Of a stretch of 64,000 nt of DNA, positions 21,271 to 33,349 are shown piece by piece. The position numbers and the translations under genes were made by a program. Numbering within the stretch: position 1 is the stretch's first letter; the number at the start of each line of letters is the position of its first letter. The notes below the pieces were generated by a model, which had not been told where the DNA came from, made no database searches, and saw only the letters and a program-made list of their open reading frames with translations. This DNA comes from Culex pipiens pallens (Eukaryota; Arthropoda; Insecta; Diptera; Culicidae): positions 72,468,100 to 72,532,099 of the forward strand of contig NC_068939.1 in the NCBI RefSeq assembly GCF_016801865.2, written 5' to 3'.

Positions 21271-23155
21271 AGAGTGTGTGTGTGTGCGAGAATATTTTCA
21301 AAACATGACGACGCTGGTGCGATTTTTTTTTGTTGATTGGTTTTCCGGACAGCGGAGGATCATCTGTTTTTCTTTTGGGAAATTGAGCGTTCAAGTGTGC
21401 GAGTGAGTGTGAGAGAGGCGAGTGGTGTGAGTGGGTTTCGAGGAAATGCACTATTAATACAAGGGAAGTCTTTGAAACGGAGACCACTCGAGATTAGCGC
21501 AAATGGTGGGATTTTGTGCCAGTGTGTGGTTGTGGGACTGCTGTGGTTTAGTTCAAGTGTTTTGCGAGAACGACGTGTGATAAGTCGAGCTTGAGCAAGC
21601 CCTTTCGGGACTGTAATTTTTGTTTTCCTAATTTCTGATTTAAATTCCTAGGAATCATCTCAAAATTTCTTTCTTCACTAGCGAAGTTCTCTCACCGACG
21701 AAAGTGAGAAGAAACCAAGACGAAATTCTCTTCCGAACTCTCATAAAAACATTTACGAATAAACGAATTTCAGCAACAATAGATTTTTTTCCACAGTGAC
21801 ATTGCCAGTCTACAAAAAATTACAGCACATTGAATTCACATTGATTGCCTTCCGAAAATCACGAAATTGAATTTTTAGTTGTCAATTTATGGACCTAACG
21901 CCCATAATAAATAAGCATCTTATTCTTTTTTAAATTTTCTCTCAGTGAGTGCCAAGTGAAACTGTTTTGATGAAGATTCTTCCATCGCTGCTGACGCTGA
22001 GCATACACTGAGTGAACAAATCTGTTTACAAAATCTACAAACAGTGTCTTATCAGTTATCACCCAGAATTTTTGAGTTAAAGGAAAATATTGAAACTCGT
22101 GACCGTCGCTTACTGATTCTGTTTTTTTGAGTTCTTTTTTCATCAGTTTATACGACGTAAAATATTGAAAATTAATTAGCAAAGAAAAGAAAATGCATTT
22201 TAGGATGGGTGAATTGATTTTTTTTGTATTTTAAATTTGATCAAAGAAGCCATTTTGCATCATGAGTTTTTCCAAGTTCAATCACTTTTGATGATTAAAA
22301 GTTAAACCCCCAAAATATTTACTTTAAGATATTCGATTTTTTTTTATTTGTTTGAGAAAAAAGGCAGGGATGATTTCTGGAGCAACACGAGAAAAGGGCG
22401 GATAAGCATTTTGAAAGCTGGAACTATTTTGCAAATTCCAAGACAATAGTTAATTTTTTCACATAACTCAAAATGTACAGCAATAGCACTGGCCTCCACG
22501 TCAATCTTTTGACACTGCGGGTTTTAAATAGTTAAATAGCTACCTCTTTTCTCAAAATTTGCAAAATAGTCTTAGCTATCAAAATGCTTATGCACTCTTT
22601 ACAAATGTTGCTCCAGATTTTAGGGAAGTGTCGAACATACGGTCATAAAAAAATAAATTCATTTTTAGATGCAAAATCAAATTTGAAATTGTTTTCTTTT
22701 TATAAATACAACGTAGACTTAAGGTAAAATTTTGGATTTTTTCTCAGTTTTTTTTTAAATTTTTTAATTGCAAGTTTCACACAAATAACAAATTCAAATT
22801 GAAAATCTAAAAAAAATGCCAACACCAAATTCTGGAAATGACCCTTAAAGCTTAGCTCCATTTTTTTTTAATTTTTAGACTTTTCAAGAATTTAAAAGAA
22901 GAAACAGAAAAGGAACAATAAGTGTTTTTTAATGACATGTGAATATTGTTAAAAATGTAAATTCAAGAGTAACATTTGAAACTGATCTAAAATGCAAAAC
23001 TTTACAAAAAGTTTTGAATTTAATATTTCGAAATCAAACATCATATCGATCACAAAATCGGATTAATATGATAAAAACAAGTGTCCTGATTTTCGGTTCA
23101 AAGATCGGAAATCGCTCACTCATCGCCAATCCAATCTTAGCCGATTGCAGCTCGT
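21271..23155. other. intronic sequence, no gene seen
   Basis: GT/GA-rich at 21270-21600, then AT-rich. Weak inverted words near 22440-22600 (TTGCAAATTCCAAGAC, GCAAAATAGTCTTAGCTATC) hint at a small decayed palindrome. Confidence 0.4.
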
Positions 23156-23159
23156 AACC

Positions 23160-23660
23160 ACTCGCTAGCGAACAGGACTCACTAGCTGCCAGCGGCTTGG
23201 TCGCTTCACACAGCGATACAATTACTTCGTCACAAGCGAATATGCTCAGAGAGGAGAGAATCTAAAAATACAAGCGTGGCGCTAAAAGAAGTTAAAAGTC
23301 AATTTGAATTTGGAATTGTGGAAATTGCAACATTAATTTCAACCAGTTTAATAAACGATCAAAACAAAGCCAATCGCAGACTATTTTGTGTAAGCTTTGA
23401 GCGATAGAGCGCATAATCGGTCTCTTTGAGCCATTCGCTGTACTACCCGATTGGAGTGAGAGAGGGAGCAAAAGAGCGAGTATTCAGTTGCGCTGGTGTG
23501 GAAGTGATAAACAATTGGAGAGCAGTTTGCGTCGCGCTGGGTTTGTGCTCGCGAGTGAATGACTCGTTTTGGAGCAATCAGAACCTTTGGATAAAAGTGG
23601 ACAGTTGGTGTGCCTTTGTGTGGTTCGGTTCGGTTCGACGTCGGGCGTAGTTAGAATAGT
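23160..23660 (+). repeat. dispersed promoter-like repeat, copy 1
   Basis: Shares an ordered set of words with 63160-63830 in the same orientation: GAGTATTCAGT, GTGATAAAC/GTGACAAAC, GTTTGCGTCGC, TTTTGTGCTCGC, AGCAATCAG. A fragment (AATCAGAACCTTTGGATAAA) also occurs at 25623. GC-rich, GA-rich and start-site-like (TTCAGT), it resembles a leader or promoter segment of a transposable element; the family is unknown. Confidence 0.5.
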
Positions 23661-23799
23661 TTTTATGTGTGAATTATGCAGAGTTCCGGCTAAAAATCGT
23701 GCAGAAGTGTTTCTCTATATAATCCTCCATGCATTAGTAATGGAGTTTTCGCGAAATCCACATTGTCTTAGTGATTAAAACTTGTTTTAATTTGTGCAA

Positions 23800-26700
23800 G
23801 AGCTAATTTTTTCAGAGGCAGCCATTTTTTTTTTTTTTTTTTCATTTCTCGAGCTCTTGCAGTTCGTGAGAAAGAGAGAGCTCTCTTTTCGTGCGCGAGT
23901 CTCATTTGGTGGTGTTGGAGCTGCCAGAATGCTGTTTTGTATGTGTAACAAGTGCATTGTGATAGAGGGTGGTTGGGTTAGCAAGGAGTGATGTAGTGTT
24001 CCTTCTCGATCTATTTTGAAGATTTTTCGCGATTTGTGTTCCGGCTTGTGCAAGGCGGTTGTGTTCGTGGAGAGAGTTTGTGCACGGTGCTCACAGGGTA
24101 CAGTAATAACGATGACGGATCGTTACCGTTGCGTGTGTGCGAGGGGGAGGGTGAGAGGGATTGTGTGAGCTGTTCCATGCTGCGGTGCGGTGACGTGGCT
24201 GTCCTTGCGTTCCGTGCTGCGTTGCTGGCTGGGATGTGGGTGCTCGTCCATCCAACGGCGCAACCTGCTAGCACCTCGAAGGCAATTAATTTGGTTTTTA
24301 TGTGTAGTGTGAATGCGAATATGAGAGTGAGAGAGTGTGGTTGGTTGAACCTTTACTGTCACTTGATTGGATCATGGTTTTTGTTTTTCGTTGTGGCAAG
24401 GTTGGCTTGGTTCAAAACTTGCATACAACATTTTACTTTAATGCGGACTGGTAAAAAAAATGATCAGGATTTTTAAAGTTAGGTGAATTAGTTAAATTCC
24501 ATTGCTGAATTTATTTAACGCAAATGGAACGCATTAGCAAACAAATAGTTTTCAAAATGATTTATTAATGTATGAGGAATGGTGTGATTGTGTTATACAA
24601 TAGTTCAATTTTTTAGAAACTCAGGAAAAAATATGCAATTGATTTACAAAAGGACGCGTATCTCACTCGAATCTGATATATTTTGTAGGTCATTTAACCG
24701 AAATGCTTGTTCTTTCACTAACTACAATTGCAAATAAGAGTTAGTAGAATTGATCAATTATTATTGTTAAAATACTTAACACGGCACGCGTCACGTTTAT
24801 TTAATTTAATGTTTGCGCATTCTTCTTTATGACGACTTAAATTTTATTTTATTTTTATGTTTTGTATTCATAACTTCATCGCTTCCGTAAACGTAAAAAT
24901 TATTTGTATTGGAATAAATGATGATTGAAATTTAGGCGAATGGATCTTTTCTTTCCACAGCCGGTTGTCTAAGATTAGATCTCAAACAAATATTCGCGTC
25001 GGGATTAAAATATAAAATACACTGAAATAATAATAACACTTTCTCAGCAGCAGCATCCGACTGCTTGCTTTGAGAATAAATTTTCAATCCTGTTAAAATA
25101 ATAAACTTTACTTAATCTAAACGGGAATTGTCTCAACAGCAGCATCCGATTGCTTGCCTTGAGAATAAAAATCTAACAGTTAACTTCATTTATGCCAATG
25201 GTCGTATCGCTTGCTTAGGGCGAATCCCAGACCTTTACCCATCACAACTACCAACTCCACGCGACACTTACGCATCCTTGTTGTTTAAATTCGATTAAAT
25301 TTGATCAAACGATCAGTTTGATCGAGTTCCACAATAAGGTTGGGAAAAAGAGCCTGCGGTTTCGCTACCTTTTTCTAAGTAAGTTCAGCATCAACACTTC
25401 CCGTGCTCCTAATCCTTATTCCTCTCCCGGTGAATGGTGGAGATGGGAGCGGCCGGCAATGGATGGCTTTCATGGTGCTACCTGTCCTGTTCTGGTAGAA
25501 TTGGTTTTAATTCCCTCTAATCAATTTCTAAGCAACCTGGGCTGGACAATTATCACACATACATGACGAAATCCAGTCTGCAACCCGCTAAGATCACCAT
25601 CTCCATGCGAATGCGAATGCGAATCAGAACCTTTGGATAAAAGTAGCAAAAAATATAAAAATTGAAATCTCAAGCCATGGTATCAACACTTGAAAAAAAA
25701 TTTTCACACCAGTACAGTTGTTTTGCAACCATTAGTTTTAGGGGAAAACCATTAGTATTAGGGGAAAAACTACGAGATTTTTTGCGGTGCTGTACATTAA
25801 AATTTTACAAAAATTTTAAAGATTCTCAAGGGAGTCTAAACATGTTATTAAATTCTTTTCAAATTATTAAATCTTCCATCAATTATCGTCACGAGTTACG
25901 TTCTTTTGTTTTCGTTGCAGGTTTTTCATAATTTTCTGACCTAAATAGCGCAAGTCACAGGTACTTCCGTGACTAACAAAGCACCGCCAAGGAGCATGTA
26001 AAACGACCGAAAGATTCACGATAAATCACCCTTGCACGTCGTTTTCACTTTAAAACCTCCACCATCTTGCGTCCTTGCTCACCTTAGTTACCTGCAACAT
26101 CAGGTGGATAATTTACGAACTAAACAATGAGTTTCTAGGTATAAAGGCAAAGGCAGAAAGCACGCCACTTGCTTTCTGCACAAAACACAAAACACTGACC
26201 GGGCGCAAATTCTAATTGGCGTGACACTGAAAATTGGCTTGGCCGAATGAAAAATCGGCTATTTATATTCTTCGGACTTTTATTTATTTATTTTTCTCCT
26301 AGATGCGAAATTTCGCTGACAACATCTAACAACTTTAACGAGAGAGAGAAAGAGACATTTCTGAATCGTGACTAAGTCACTCATGATCTTTGGCAATGGG
26401 CGCAATTATCTATTGCAGTAAGTGAAAATCACGGCTTGAATGATGGCTACCAAAGTGACACGTCCTGACGGTGGATTGATTCATGAGGCGTGGGGCATCG
26501 ATCGGGGAAAATGTTACCTTGAATAGTTTTGGCAAAGTTGAGCGAAGTTAACAAATTAGCATAAGGTTGAGGAAGGTAGTTGAAGATTTTTTTAAAACTC
26601 AATTTGCGTTGAAGTAATTAATTTGGCTAATTATTCTATTATTTTCTAATGGTTTTTTAAATGATCTCAAATTTTAGAAAAATCGCTTCGTCATTTGTGA

Positions 26701-27110
26701 ATGATTCATGATAAACCATTAAAAAATGCATCACATAAACATATTTTTTTTTAATATTATTAAATCAATAAATATGACGTTTTTATTTAACATATCTTTA
26801 ACGAATTAATATTGTTATATTTTATAAAAAAAAAAAATCATAAAATTTAGCTCTAAATTTAGTGTTAAAGGGTAGATGCCCTGATTTCGGCAAAGTTCTG
26901 ACTGATTTTTACTTTTCTCAAAAACTCTGTTAAATTTAGTGATATTTCGTCATATGTATTTCTAAATTTAAATTTGGTATCATTGTTAGAATGGTATCCT
27001 ACTATTAACATTCTAAGAATTTAGTAACGTATAAGACGTGTGCAAAATACCAAACTGAAAATCAATAAAGAGTTAACTAGCAAAACGTAAAGATATATAG
27101 GTCACCACGA
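23800..27110. other. intronic sequence with GC-rich islands, no gene seen
   Basis: Poly-T at 23827-23842, a GC/GT-rich island at 24010-24300, and a direct duplication near 25048-25170 (CAGCAGCATCCGACTGCTTG and CAGCAGCATCCGATTGCTTG). The remainder is AT-rich. ORFs of about 90-150 codons occur in the GC island but show no motifs. Confidence 0.45.
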
Positions 27111-27119
27111 TTTAAGCTG

Positions 27120-27960
27120 CCCCGGCGTCACCGTCTCCATCGCCAGCAAGAAAAAAATCAGACCACAAAAAAACCGTCCCAGACTTGACTGACAAGTACA
27201 AATCGATCAGTAAAAAAAAGAAAAAAAAAAGACTTGGTATTGATCTATCATAAAAAAAGCACACGCGTCAAGTCGTTTCAAGTCGCAAGGGGGGGTAAGT
27301 TACCCCAGGAATAGATAAACACCACCTACCGGTCGGCGGAGCAGCAGCTTGTCTTCGTCACTAATGGCCGAAGGATGCCGCGGTGGAAAGTTTGACGTCG
27401 GACGGACGGCAGCTGTGAACGGCGAGGAAGCCAGCAGTTCCGTAGACCTTTGGACGGAGCAGCGAAAATCTTGCTTGGAAATCACTACCGCACGAATTAC
27501 GTAACGCCCGAGAAACATGGTGCCGCGACACTAAGTTCGATTTGGGGTAGGTCCACCCGAGGGACCTGCTAAGGCATTCGAGGCACTTGAAACGGTTTCA
27601 TTGCCAAAGCGACATTTTGGATAACATCACTCTATATATGAAGAAGAGTGTTGAAATTTGGGTTTCCGTAATTGAACTGTGAACAAGTTTTCGCGAAGGA
27701 CTACACAGACTGACTGAGGAGAATTCTTTGAAGGACTTTCCGGTGAAGGCTGGTGTCGCGTGAATTGTTCCAGAGGTCCTAGTGCGCAGGAACGGGATGT
27801 GTCGTTTACCCTCCCTGCGTTGGTTTCACCATCAGGGACGTTTAGTGGGCACAAAAACGTATAAGACCAATCCGTAGCATGTTTAAATGGCAGTAAATTT
27901 TTCAATATTCCTGAATATTTGTAATTAATAGCTCAAATTAAAATATAAGTTTTTTAAAAA
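27120..27960 (+). mobile_element. possible LTR-retroelement fragment with primer-binding-site-like sequence
   Basis: At about 27514-27535, GAGAAACA is followed by TGGTGCCGCGACACTAAG, which has the look of an LTR end (CA) followed by a primer binding site of BEL/gypsy style. The block is GC-rich against AT-rich surroundings. No matching second LTR is seen and no gag/pol frame is intact, so this is tentative. Confidence 0.3.
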
Positions 27961-28109
27961 GAAAATCTAAATATTTGTATATTGTAATGTAAAAGAATCA
28001 ATTTAATTCGTAATTAATTTTCAACCTTTGTGAAAAAAATTCTCTACGATAAAAAGGGACAACCCCCCCACTTCTGGACAGTTGACCAAATTAAAAAAAC
28101 TTTTTATAT

Positions 28110-28840
28110 ACAGGTATCGCAATATTCTAAATTAGGTAGCGGCCGTGGCTGACTGGTTACGGTATTCGCTTTGTAAGCGAATGGTTCTGGGTTCGATTCC
28201 CATCTGCTCCCAACGAGAAAGTTCAGAACACATAAATTTGAAATGATAAATATGAACGAAAAATCAAAGTCGCTCGAGGCGGGGTTCGATCCTCCGTCCT
28301 TTGGATTGGTAAGCAAAAATGCTAACCACTAGGCCATGACGACTTGGTGAGCGTGAACTGGAATTAGGAATACTGTTACAGAGAGCGAGTTGTGGCGCTA
28401 TAACCACGGCAAATAGTGTCCAGGGCATTCGTGGAAATACAATGTCCCATCCCAGAGGGTCCCGGAGTACCAAACCTTCTTAGCATGGTGCTCCCAACGA
28501 ATACAACCAAATCTCGGAGCGTATGGTGGTGTGTCCCCACGCTTCTTCCTCCCCTGTAGATTCAGAATTGTGTTGTTGTTCGAACACTCAGTGCTCAAAC
28601 TCAACTCAATTACGAGTCATCTCTGCGATACGGCTTTACGCAGTAGGCCTGGCCGCTTTAACGCTTGTGATGTTTCAATGCATTCCGATGCAATGACGCA
28701 CTACAAATGTTAATAAATGACAAGAAGAGTGCTAGGCGTCATCTAACCTAAGGCACTCTCCAGGATCCCTTCGAAAGATTGGCTGCGCTAGGGTCTGATT
28801 AGATTAGATTAGATTAGACAGGTATCGCAATATTCTAAAT
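28110..28840 (+). mobile_element. SINE with 23-bp target duplications and two opposed tRNA-like heads
   Basis: Identical 23-bp direct repeats flank the element (28110-28132 and 28818-28840, both starting ACAGGTATCG). The element body, 28133-28817, begins with a tRNA-like head (A-box-like TGGCTGACTGGTTACGG, anticodon-stem-like TTCGC...GCGAA, B-box GGTTCGATTCC). On the minus strand at about 28268-28348 it contains a second tRNA-like module (TGGCCTAGTGGTTAGCA, GGATCGAACCCC). The 3' end is a GATTAGATTAGATTAGATTA tail. Pol III boxes, long duplications and a short-repeat tail identify a SINE mobilised by a LINE. The body from 28379 onward recurs at 51881-52180. Confidence 0.85.
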
Positions 28841-29019
28841 GATTGTCATTTTGATAAGTTTTTTTTTCTTTTTTTTATTTAGGCCTTCCAAACAATTAGG
28901 GAGAAAAACAAATAGCGGAAAACAGAATGTTTCGTGGAATTCAAGGTCTTCAAGGATTTGTGCAACCAATTTTGAATTCATTGTGTAACGGATTATTTTT
29001 GCATTTTTTATCATATGTT

Positions 29020-29247
29020 ATACAGAAAAAAAAGATGGTAATATTCATCAGGAAATGGTGACAGATTTTGTCTCAAAAAAAAAAAGATTAATTTTACCCC
29101 AGAAAATGATGAATTTTCATCAGTTTTTGATGAATATTCATCAGGTTCACATTTTTACACGTTTTTTATGTAATATTACTCAAAAAAAGAGGCAATATTC
29201 AACCTACCAAATTTTCAACATTCTAAATTTTTTTTTTGTGTATCATA
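29020..29247. mobile_element. small MITE (ACAGAAAAAAAA-type ends)
   Basis: Left TATACAGAAAAAAAAGATGG and GTAATATTCATCAGG words oppose right AATATTCAACCTACC and TTTTTTTTTGTGTAT. The same arrangement is seen at 62411-62632, so this is a small dispersed family. Confidence 0.5.
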
Positions 29248-31213
29248 TGCTTTAAACAAATTATGATTTGATTGACTTTGATTGAGACTACAGATCGGAA
29301 AAAAAGGTAACACTTAAGCATAAAAAAATGTTTCCATAGGTTCATTGAAATTCTGCAAATTTTTTACAGTGACTGCCATAAACCACAAGGACACTTTTTT
29401 GTGTTTCTGTTTCAAACAAAACTCATTTGTTTTTCTATCGTGAACTTTTTTTAAACTTTTTCAAAGCTTCATTTTTTTTCAAAATTAGTTGTAAGTAAAC
29501 TTAAGTAACTAAATAAAAAGTTTAGCTTTTTTGAACCTTTCATAGTATTTTACAAAATTCTTTATTTTGTTTTAAGCTGTAAGCTATTATGTTTGAACAA
29601 ATGTATGGGTTGTTGAGGCCCCAGTTAACGGTACTTAAAAATAAAATGAAATATGCGTGAAATTTACAAATATTTCATTGGGTCGGCCCTGGGAAATAAG
29701 CAAGTAGCTTACTCTTAAGTGAATTAAATTATTTTGAAGCAAGTTTTTAGTTTTCCATCCAGCACCTAATGTTGACATATCAGTACTTCGACGTTCAACT
29801 ATACAGCTTCCGATAGGGGTTTTCAACGATAATGATAAATAGTTAACATATTTTTTTTAACTTGCTCAAATAGCGAGAAACAGCAAACTGGATGTAAAAA
29901 GGACCGAATGAATTGAATGAGTCTTAACCAAAATATTGAAATACGTACGGAATGCTATGGAATGATACTGACCATGGCAGAGAAGTGTTCAAAGTACTTC
30001 AAGAAGAAGTTTTCATAAAATTTTGAACAGTTTAAATAGTTAATTAACCATAATTAAGAAAATGTTGATGAAAAGCATTATTTTAATATTCTCAAATTGT
30101 CATGATCTTCTCAATGAACATGATTTCGAATCGGAAAACGGAAGGCAGTTTCGGATTCTTTGGTCAATTTTCTACTAGAAGAAGGTTAAATAAGTTTGTA
30201 AATGATAAATATTATGTGTTTTTGAAATATAATTCAGAAAAATCTTAAACTTTAGAGGTATTTGCAGTATAACAAATTTCATATAAAATGTGAAAAATTG
30301 TGATTTGTGCTTCTAGTTCAGTTTAAAATGCAATATGAGTCGATAATTTTATAAACAAAACTAGTTTTAACAAATTTAAGGCAAAATGTGACTTTTTAAC
30401 AATTTTACCTGAAATTTATATGTATTTTGTTTAAAAGTTCATAAATTCAGTTAACTAAATATAAATTAATCGTTTTTTTTTCTGAGAAACTATATAAGCA
30501 ACCTTAGCGATGGTAAATTTGACGTAAAAATAAAATTGAATACCTTAAATCTGATTTTAACAAGACAAACTACGACTATCAAAGAATTTTCAACGCAACT
30601 ATTTCTTTAAGCACCACATAAAAAAAATTCTTTCAAAAATAGTACATGGACCCTATGTGGCCTACCCCAGTACATGTTTCAAAAATAATAATCTTGGGAA
30701 AAATCTTACCTGTTGGAAAATATTCCAAAAATAAATTTAAATCCTATCAATGTTACCCTGGTTTACGGTATGGCTGGTACAGCTATTGAACAAATATATT
30801 CTTATTTAAATTTTAAAGAATAAAAAAAATATTTAAGGTTAAAAAAACTACGTGCTCAATATAAAATTAGTCAAGACAAAAAAATACGAATGTTGAGGGC
30901 GCCACGAAGCCTCGGAACAGCCCATAACATCAGCGAAGCATCGCTCGCAAAAGAGTACGTTTGAAATCCCTAAACCTCCACCGGCGGTCATGAATGAGTC
31001 ATTCACCGGCACACGAACATAACAGAAAACGACCTTGGACGCTGCGATGCGCGCGCTTTCCTCAAAAATTCCAAAACATAGGAAAGAAAGCCACAAACCC
31101 AGACCGCGTTGTGGTGAGTCATCGTCTCTCGTGTGTCGTTTTCGATTGTTATGCTGGAAGGCACTTGTTGGGCCTCCCAATTGGAGCATCCTCCAGCGAT
31201 GAGTCACACCTAC
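29248..31213. other. AT-rich intron, no gene seen
   Basis: Proximal part of the long intron downstream of exon 31214-31610. Moderate GC returns from about 30890 onward, next to the exon. No repeats stand out by eye. Confidence 0.5.
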
Positions 31214-31610
31214 CTTCAACAGGGCACCTTTCTCCTCCGTTTTAACCCCATCCACCTCCAGCGTGTTGCTCATCGCGGCCAGGCCCGTCTGCTCCTTATA
31301 CTCGACGTCCCCAGCTTGCAGCATCTTACTGGAGGCCGAATTGACGGTGGCCTGCTCGCTGCTGAACCCATCGGTGACCACTTTGGTCTTTGATTCCGAC
31401 GTGGTCTGCTTCTGCTCGAACTTGACCGTGTCCCCGGTGGACAGGACCGACGACCCGCCTCCGTTCATCATGGTGCCGTTCTGCGGCACGACCATTCCAT
31501 TTGGGGGCTTCATCATTATGACCGAGCCACCCATCTCGCCGTCCGAATCCGGATGAGTCACCTGGTAGTCCGGGTTGGGGTCGTCCAAGCTATCCATCGA
31601 GGAGCGAAGC
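31214..31610 (-). CDS. Sarm (Ect4): Sarm/Ect4 exon: acidic and Gly/Met-rich linker of the long isoform
   Basis: A 397-bp exon with acceptor TTTTTAAG before 31610 and donor AAG|GTAGGT (GT at 31212-31213), leaving phase 0 as needed to join exon 15181-15272. It encodes [20 protein letters not shown], then [37 protein letters not shown] and ...[18 protein letters not shown]. The region is disordered and upstream of the ARM domain. From memory, a similar LTELQK...RLSSMDSL block exists in fly Ect4. The upstream intron is only 63 bp. Confidence 0.9.
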
Positions 31611-31673
31611 CTTAAAAACGTAATGAAGCGATTTTAGTTTGAAATTCTCGTGACATTCCCCAAAAGTTCTTAC
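31611..31673 (-). other. 63-bp Sarm intron
   Basis: Donor AG|GTAAGAAC (GT at 31672-31673) and acceptor TTTTTAAG at 31611. It splits an Arg codon AG|G. Minimal insect intron size. Confidence 0.85.
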
Positions 31674-32048
31674 CTCTTTTGAAGTTCGGTCAGATTGGAC
31701 GAGCTTCCGGTGATGTGTTGCTTTTTGATTTGGCTCGACGAAGAGGACGCGGACATCGTCGAGGAGGAGGACGTGGACACCTGGCTGCTGGCAGTCGAGT
31801 GACCCATCATGTTTTTCATTTCGGCCATCGAGTTTTGCATTTCGCCCAGGCCCTGCTTGATGGCGGCCGCCGAACTGGACGAGCTGGAGGAGGACTGCTT
31901 TGAGGAGGAAGAGGACAAGGACGACGACGCGGTGAGGGATGAAGACATGAGGCGCTGCGTGGAGGACGTTTTGGCCATACGAGACGTGGTAGAGGTGGAG
32001 CTGGTGGAGGACACTTTGCTGCTGGAACTGGTGCTGCTGTTGAGGAGC
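31674..32048 (-). CDS. Sarm (Ect4): Sarm/Ect4 Ser-rich exon of the long isoform
   Basis: A 375-bp exon with a good acceptor (CTCATTCCAG before 32048). It encodes [18 protein letters not shown]..., [10 protein letters not shown], long Ser runs, then [19 protein letters not shown] (a short heptad-like segment), [20 protein letters not shown]. The frame is fixed by the in-phase join to the next exon. At the 5' side, one base precedes the first full codon, so the upstream exon must end in phase 2; exon 44612-44776 ends in phase 0, so they cannot be joined directly. Initiation at the internal Met of MAKTSS is a possible alternative. Confidence 0.87.
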
Positions 32049-32487
32049 TGGAATGAGATGGAAAGGAAAAAGTTTATGAGGATCTTTGTGTTTTAATTAT
32101 TTGAAAATGAGCAATATTGAGCAATTTAATTTTATCGGAAATTTAACAAAAAAATCTTGAATTCCTACTAGGAAATTCCTAGTGCAACTGTTTGAGTGAT
32201 TTTTTTCATAATTCTAGGATTTTCGTGTGAAAAGTCACTAAAATTGGATTGAACTGTGAAAGTACATATTCCATTTATAGTAAATAGTTATCAAATAACA
32301 GTTCGAATCATTCTTCGTTAATATTTGACCACCAGTCAAAAGTTTCTTGACCAAAAAAAAAAAAACAATTTCAATAAAACTTCAAATTGCTCGATTTGAT
32401 TTGAAAAGTTATCAAAATGCAACCTTGATACTAATTTGAGCGCCAATTTGACTAAAAATGAAGAATTACAGTAAATTAGTCAGCATA
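32049..32487. other. start of the 12.6-kb intron, no gene seen
   Basis: AT-rich, with a poly-A run at 32356-32369. It separates the Ser-rich exon from upstream exons. Confidence 0.5.
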
Positions 32488-32907
32488 GTCCAGACTAGAT
32501 TATCCGAAGTCCTTGGAAAATTTCACTTCGGATAATCGAATTTTCAGATTATCAAATTACATTTATTGCTCGTTATCGAGCTACATATGATTGTCGAGTT
32601 TAAGTATGCCTCCCTAAACGACGCGACGCTAAAGGGAATAAGGTTTTTGAAATCCAAGATGGCTGCCAAAATGAGGGTAATGAAATATTGAAAAAATGTA
32701 TTTTGTTATTTAATAGGCAATCAAATATTAAAATTTGACTAAAATTGGGTCACAGATCTCGAATTTGATGTTAAAAGCAAGAAAAAAATCGATGCATTTT
32801 TTTTATTCGATTATCCGAAGTCCCATACAAAACTTCGGATAATTCAACTTCGGATAATCGAAACTTCAGATAATCGAGCCTTCGAATAATCGAGTCTGGA
32901 CTGTATT
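32488..32907. mobile_element. MITE with TCCAGACTAGATTATCCGAAG ends, Tc1/pogo-like
   Basis: Left end TAGTCCAGACTAGATTATCC and right end GATTATTCGAAGG...(A)GTCTGGACTGTA are inverted repeats. The CTTCGGATAATCGAA word is repeated subterminally on both sides. Ends abut TA, and the length of about 420 bp with no ORF fits a Tc1/mariner/pogo-derived MITE. Confidence 0.65.
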
Positions 32908-33107
32908 TCAGTAATAATTAATTGATAATTACTAATTACTAACTAAATACCCATTATTATATTTTCAATTGTTTCTACTCATTTACAAAATTGAAATTTT
33001 CGATTAGGCTTTTGAAGCTTTTAATCCTTGCACAGAGCTGGTTAAGTGCAGTACTTGTTCGGTAAATGCACCGCTTTTTCAATTAGCGCCTGACAACTGG
33101 ACTGTAC

Positions 33108-33345
33108 ACGGATAGACATCCTGTAAGAAAATCCAGTAACTCTGTGTTATTGAATTCGACAACACTGAAATGTTTCCAAAATCGTCAACATTTTTCCCGA
33201 TTTCGTTGCAAATGTTTTCAAAATCGATAACATTGTTGCTCAAAATCGAAAAAAAATGTTGGCGATTTTAGAAACATTTCCATGTTGTCGAATTCAACAA
33301 TACAGTGTTATCGGATTTGCTTACAGGATTTCTATCCGTTTAGCC
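33108..33345. mobile_element. palindromic MITE, about 240 bp
   Basis: Arms CGGATAGACATCCTGTAAG and CTTACAGGATTTCTATCCG pair. The inner words GAATTCGACAACACTG and TTGTCGAATTCAACAATAC also pair, so almost the whole element can fold into one hairpin. Confidence 0.7.
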
Positions 33346-33349
33346 CACC

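Noticed and set aside
28133..28210. A tRNA gene with anticodon TGT (Thr)
   Set aside because: The cloverleaf is partly formed, but the acceptor and T stems have mismatches and the sequence is the head of a SINE with target duplications.
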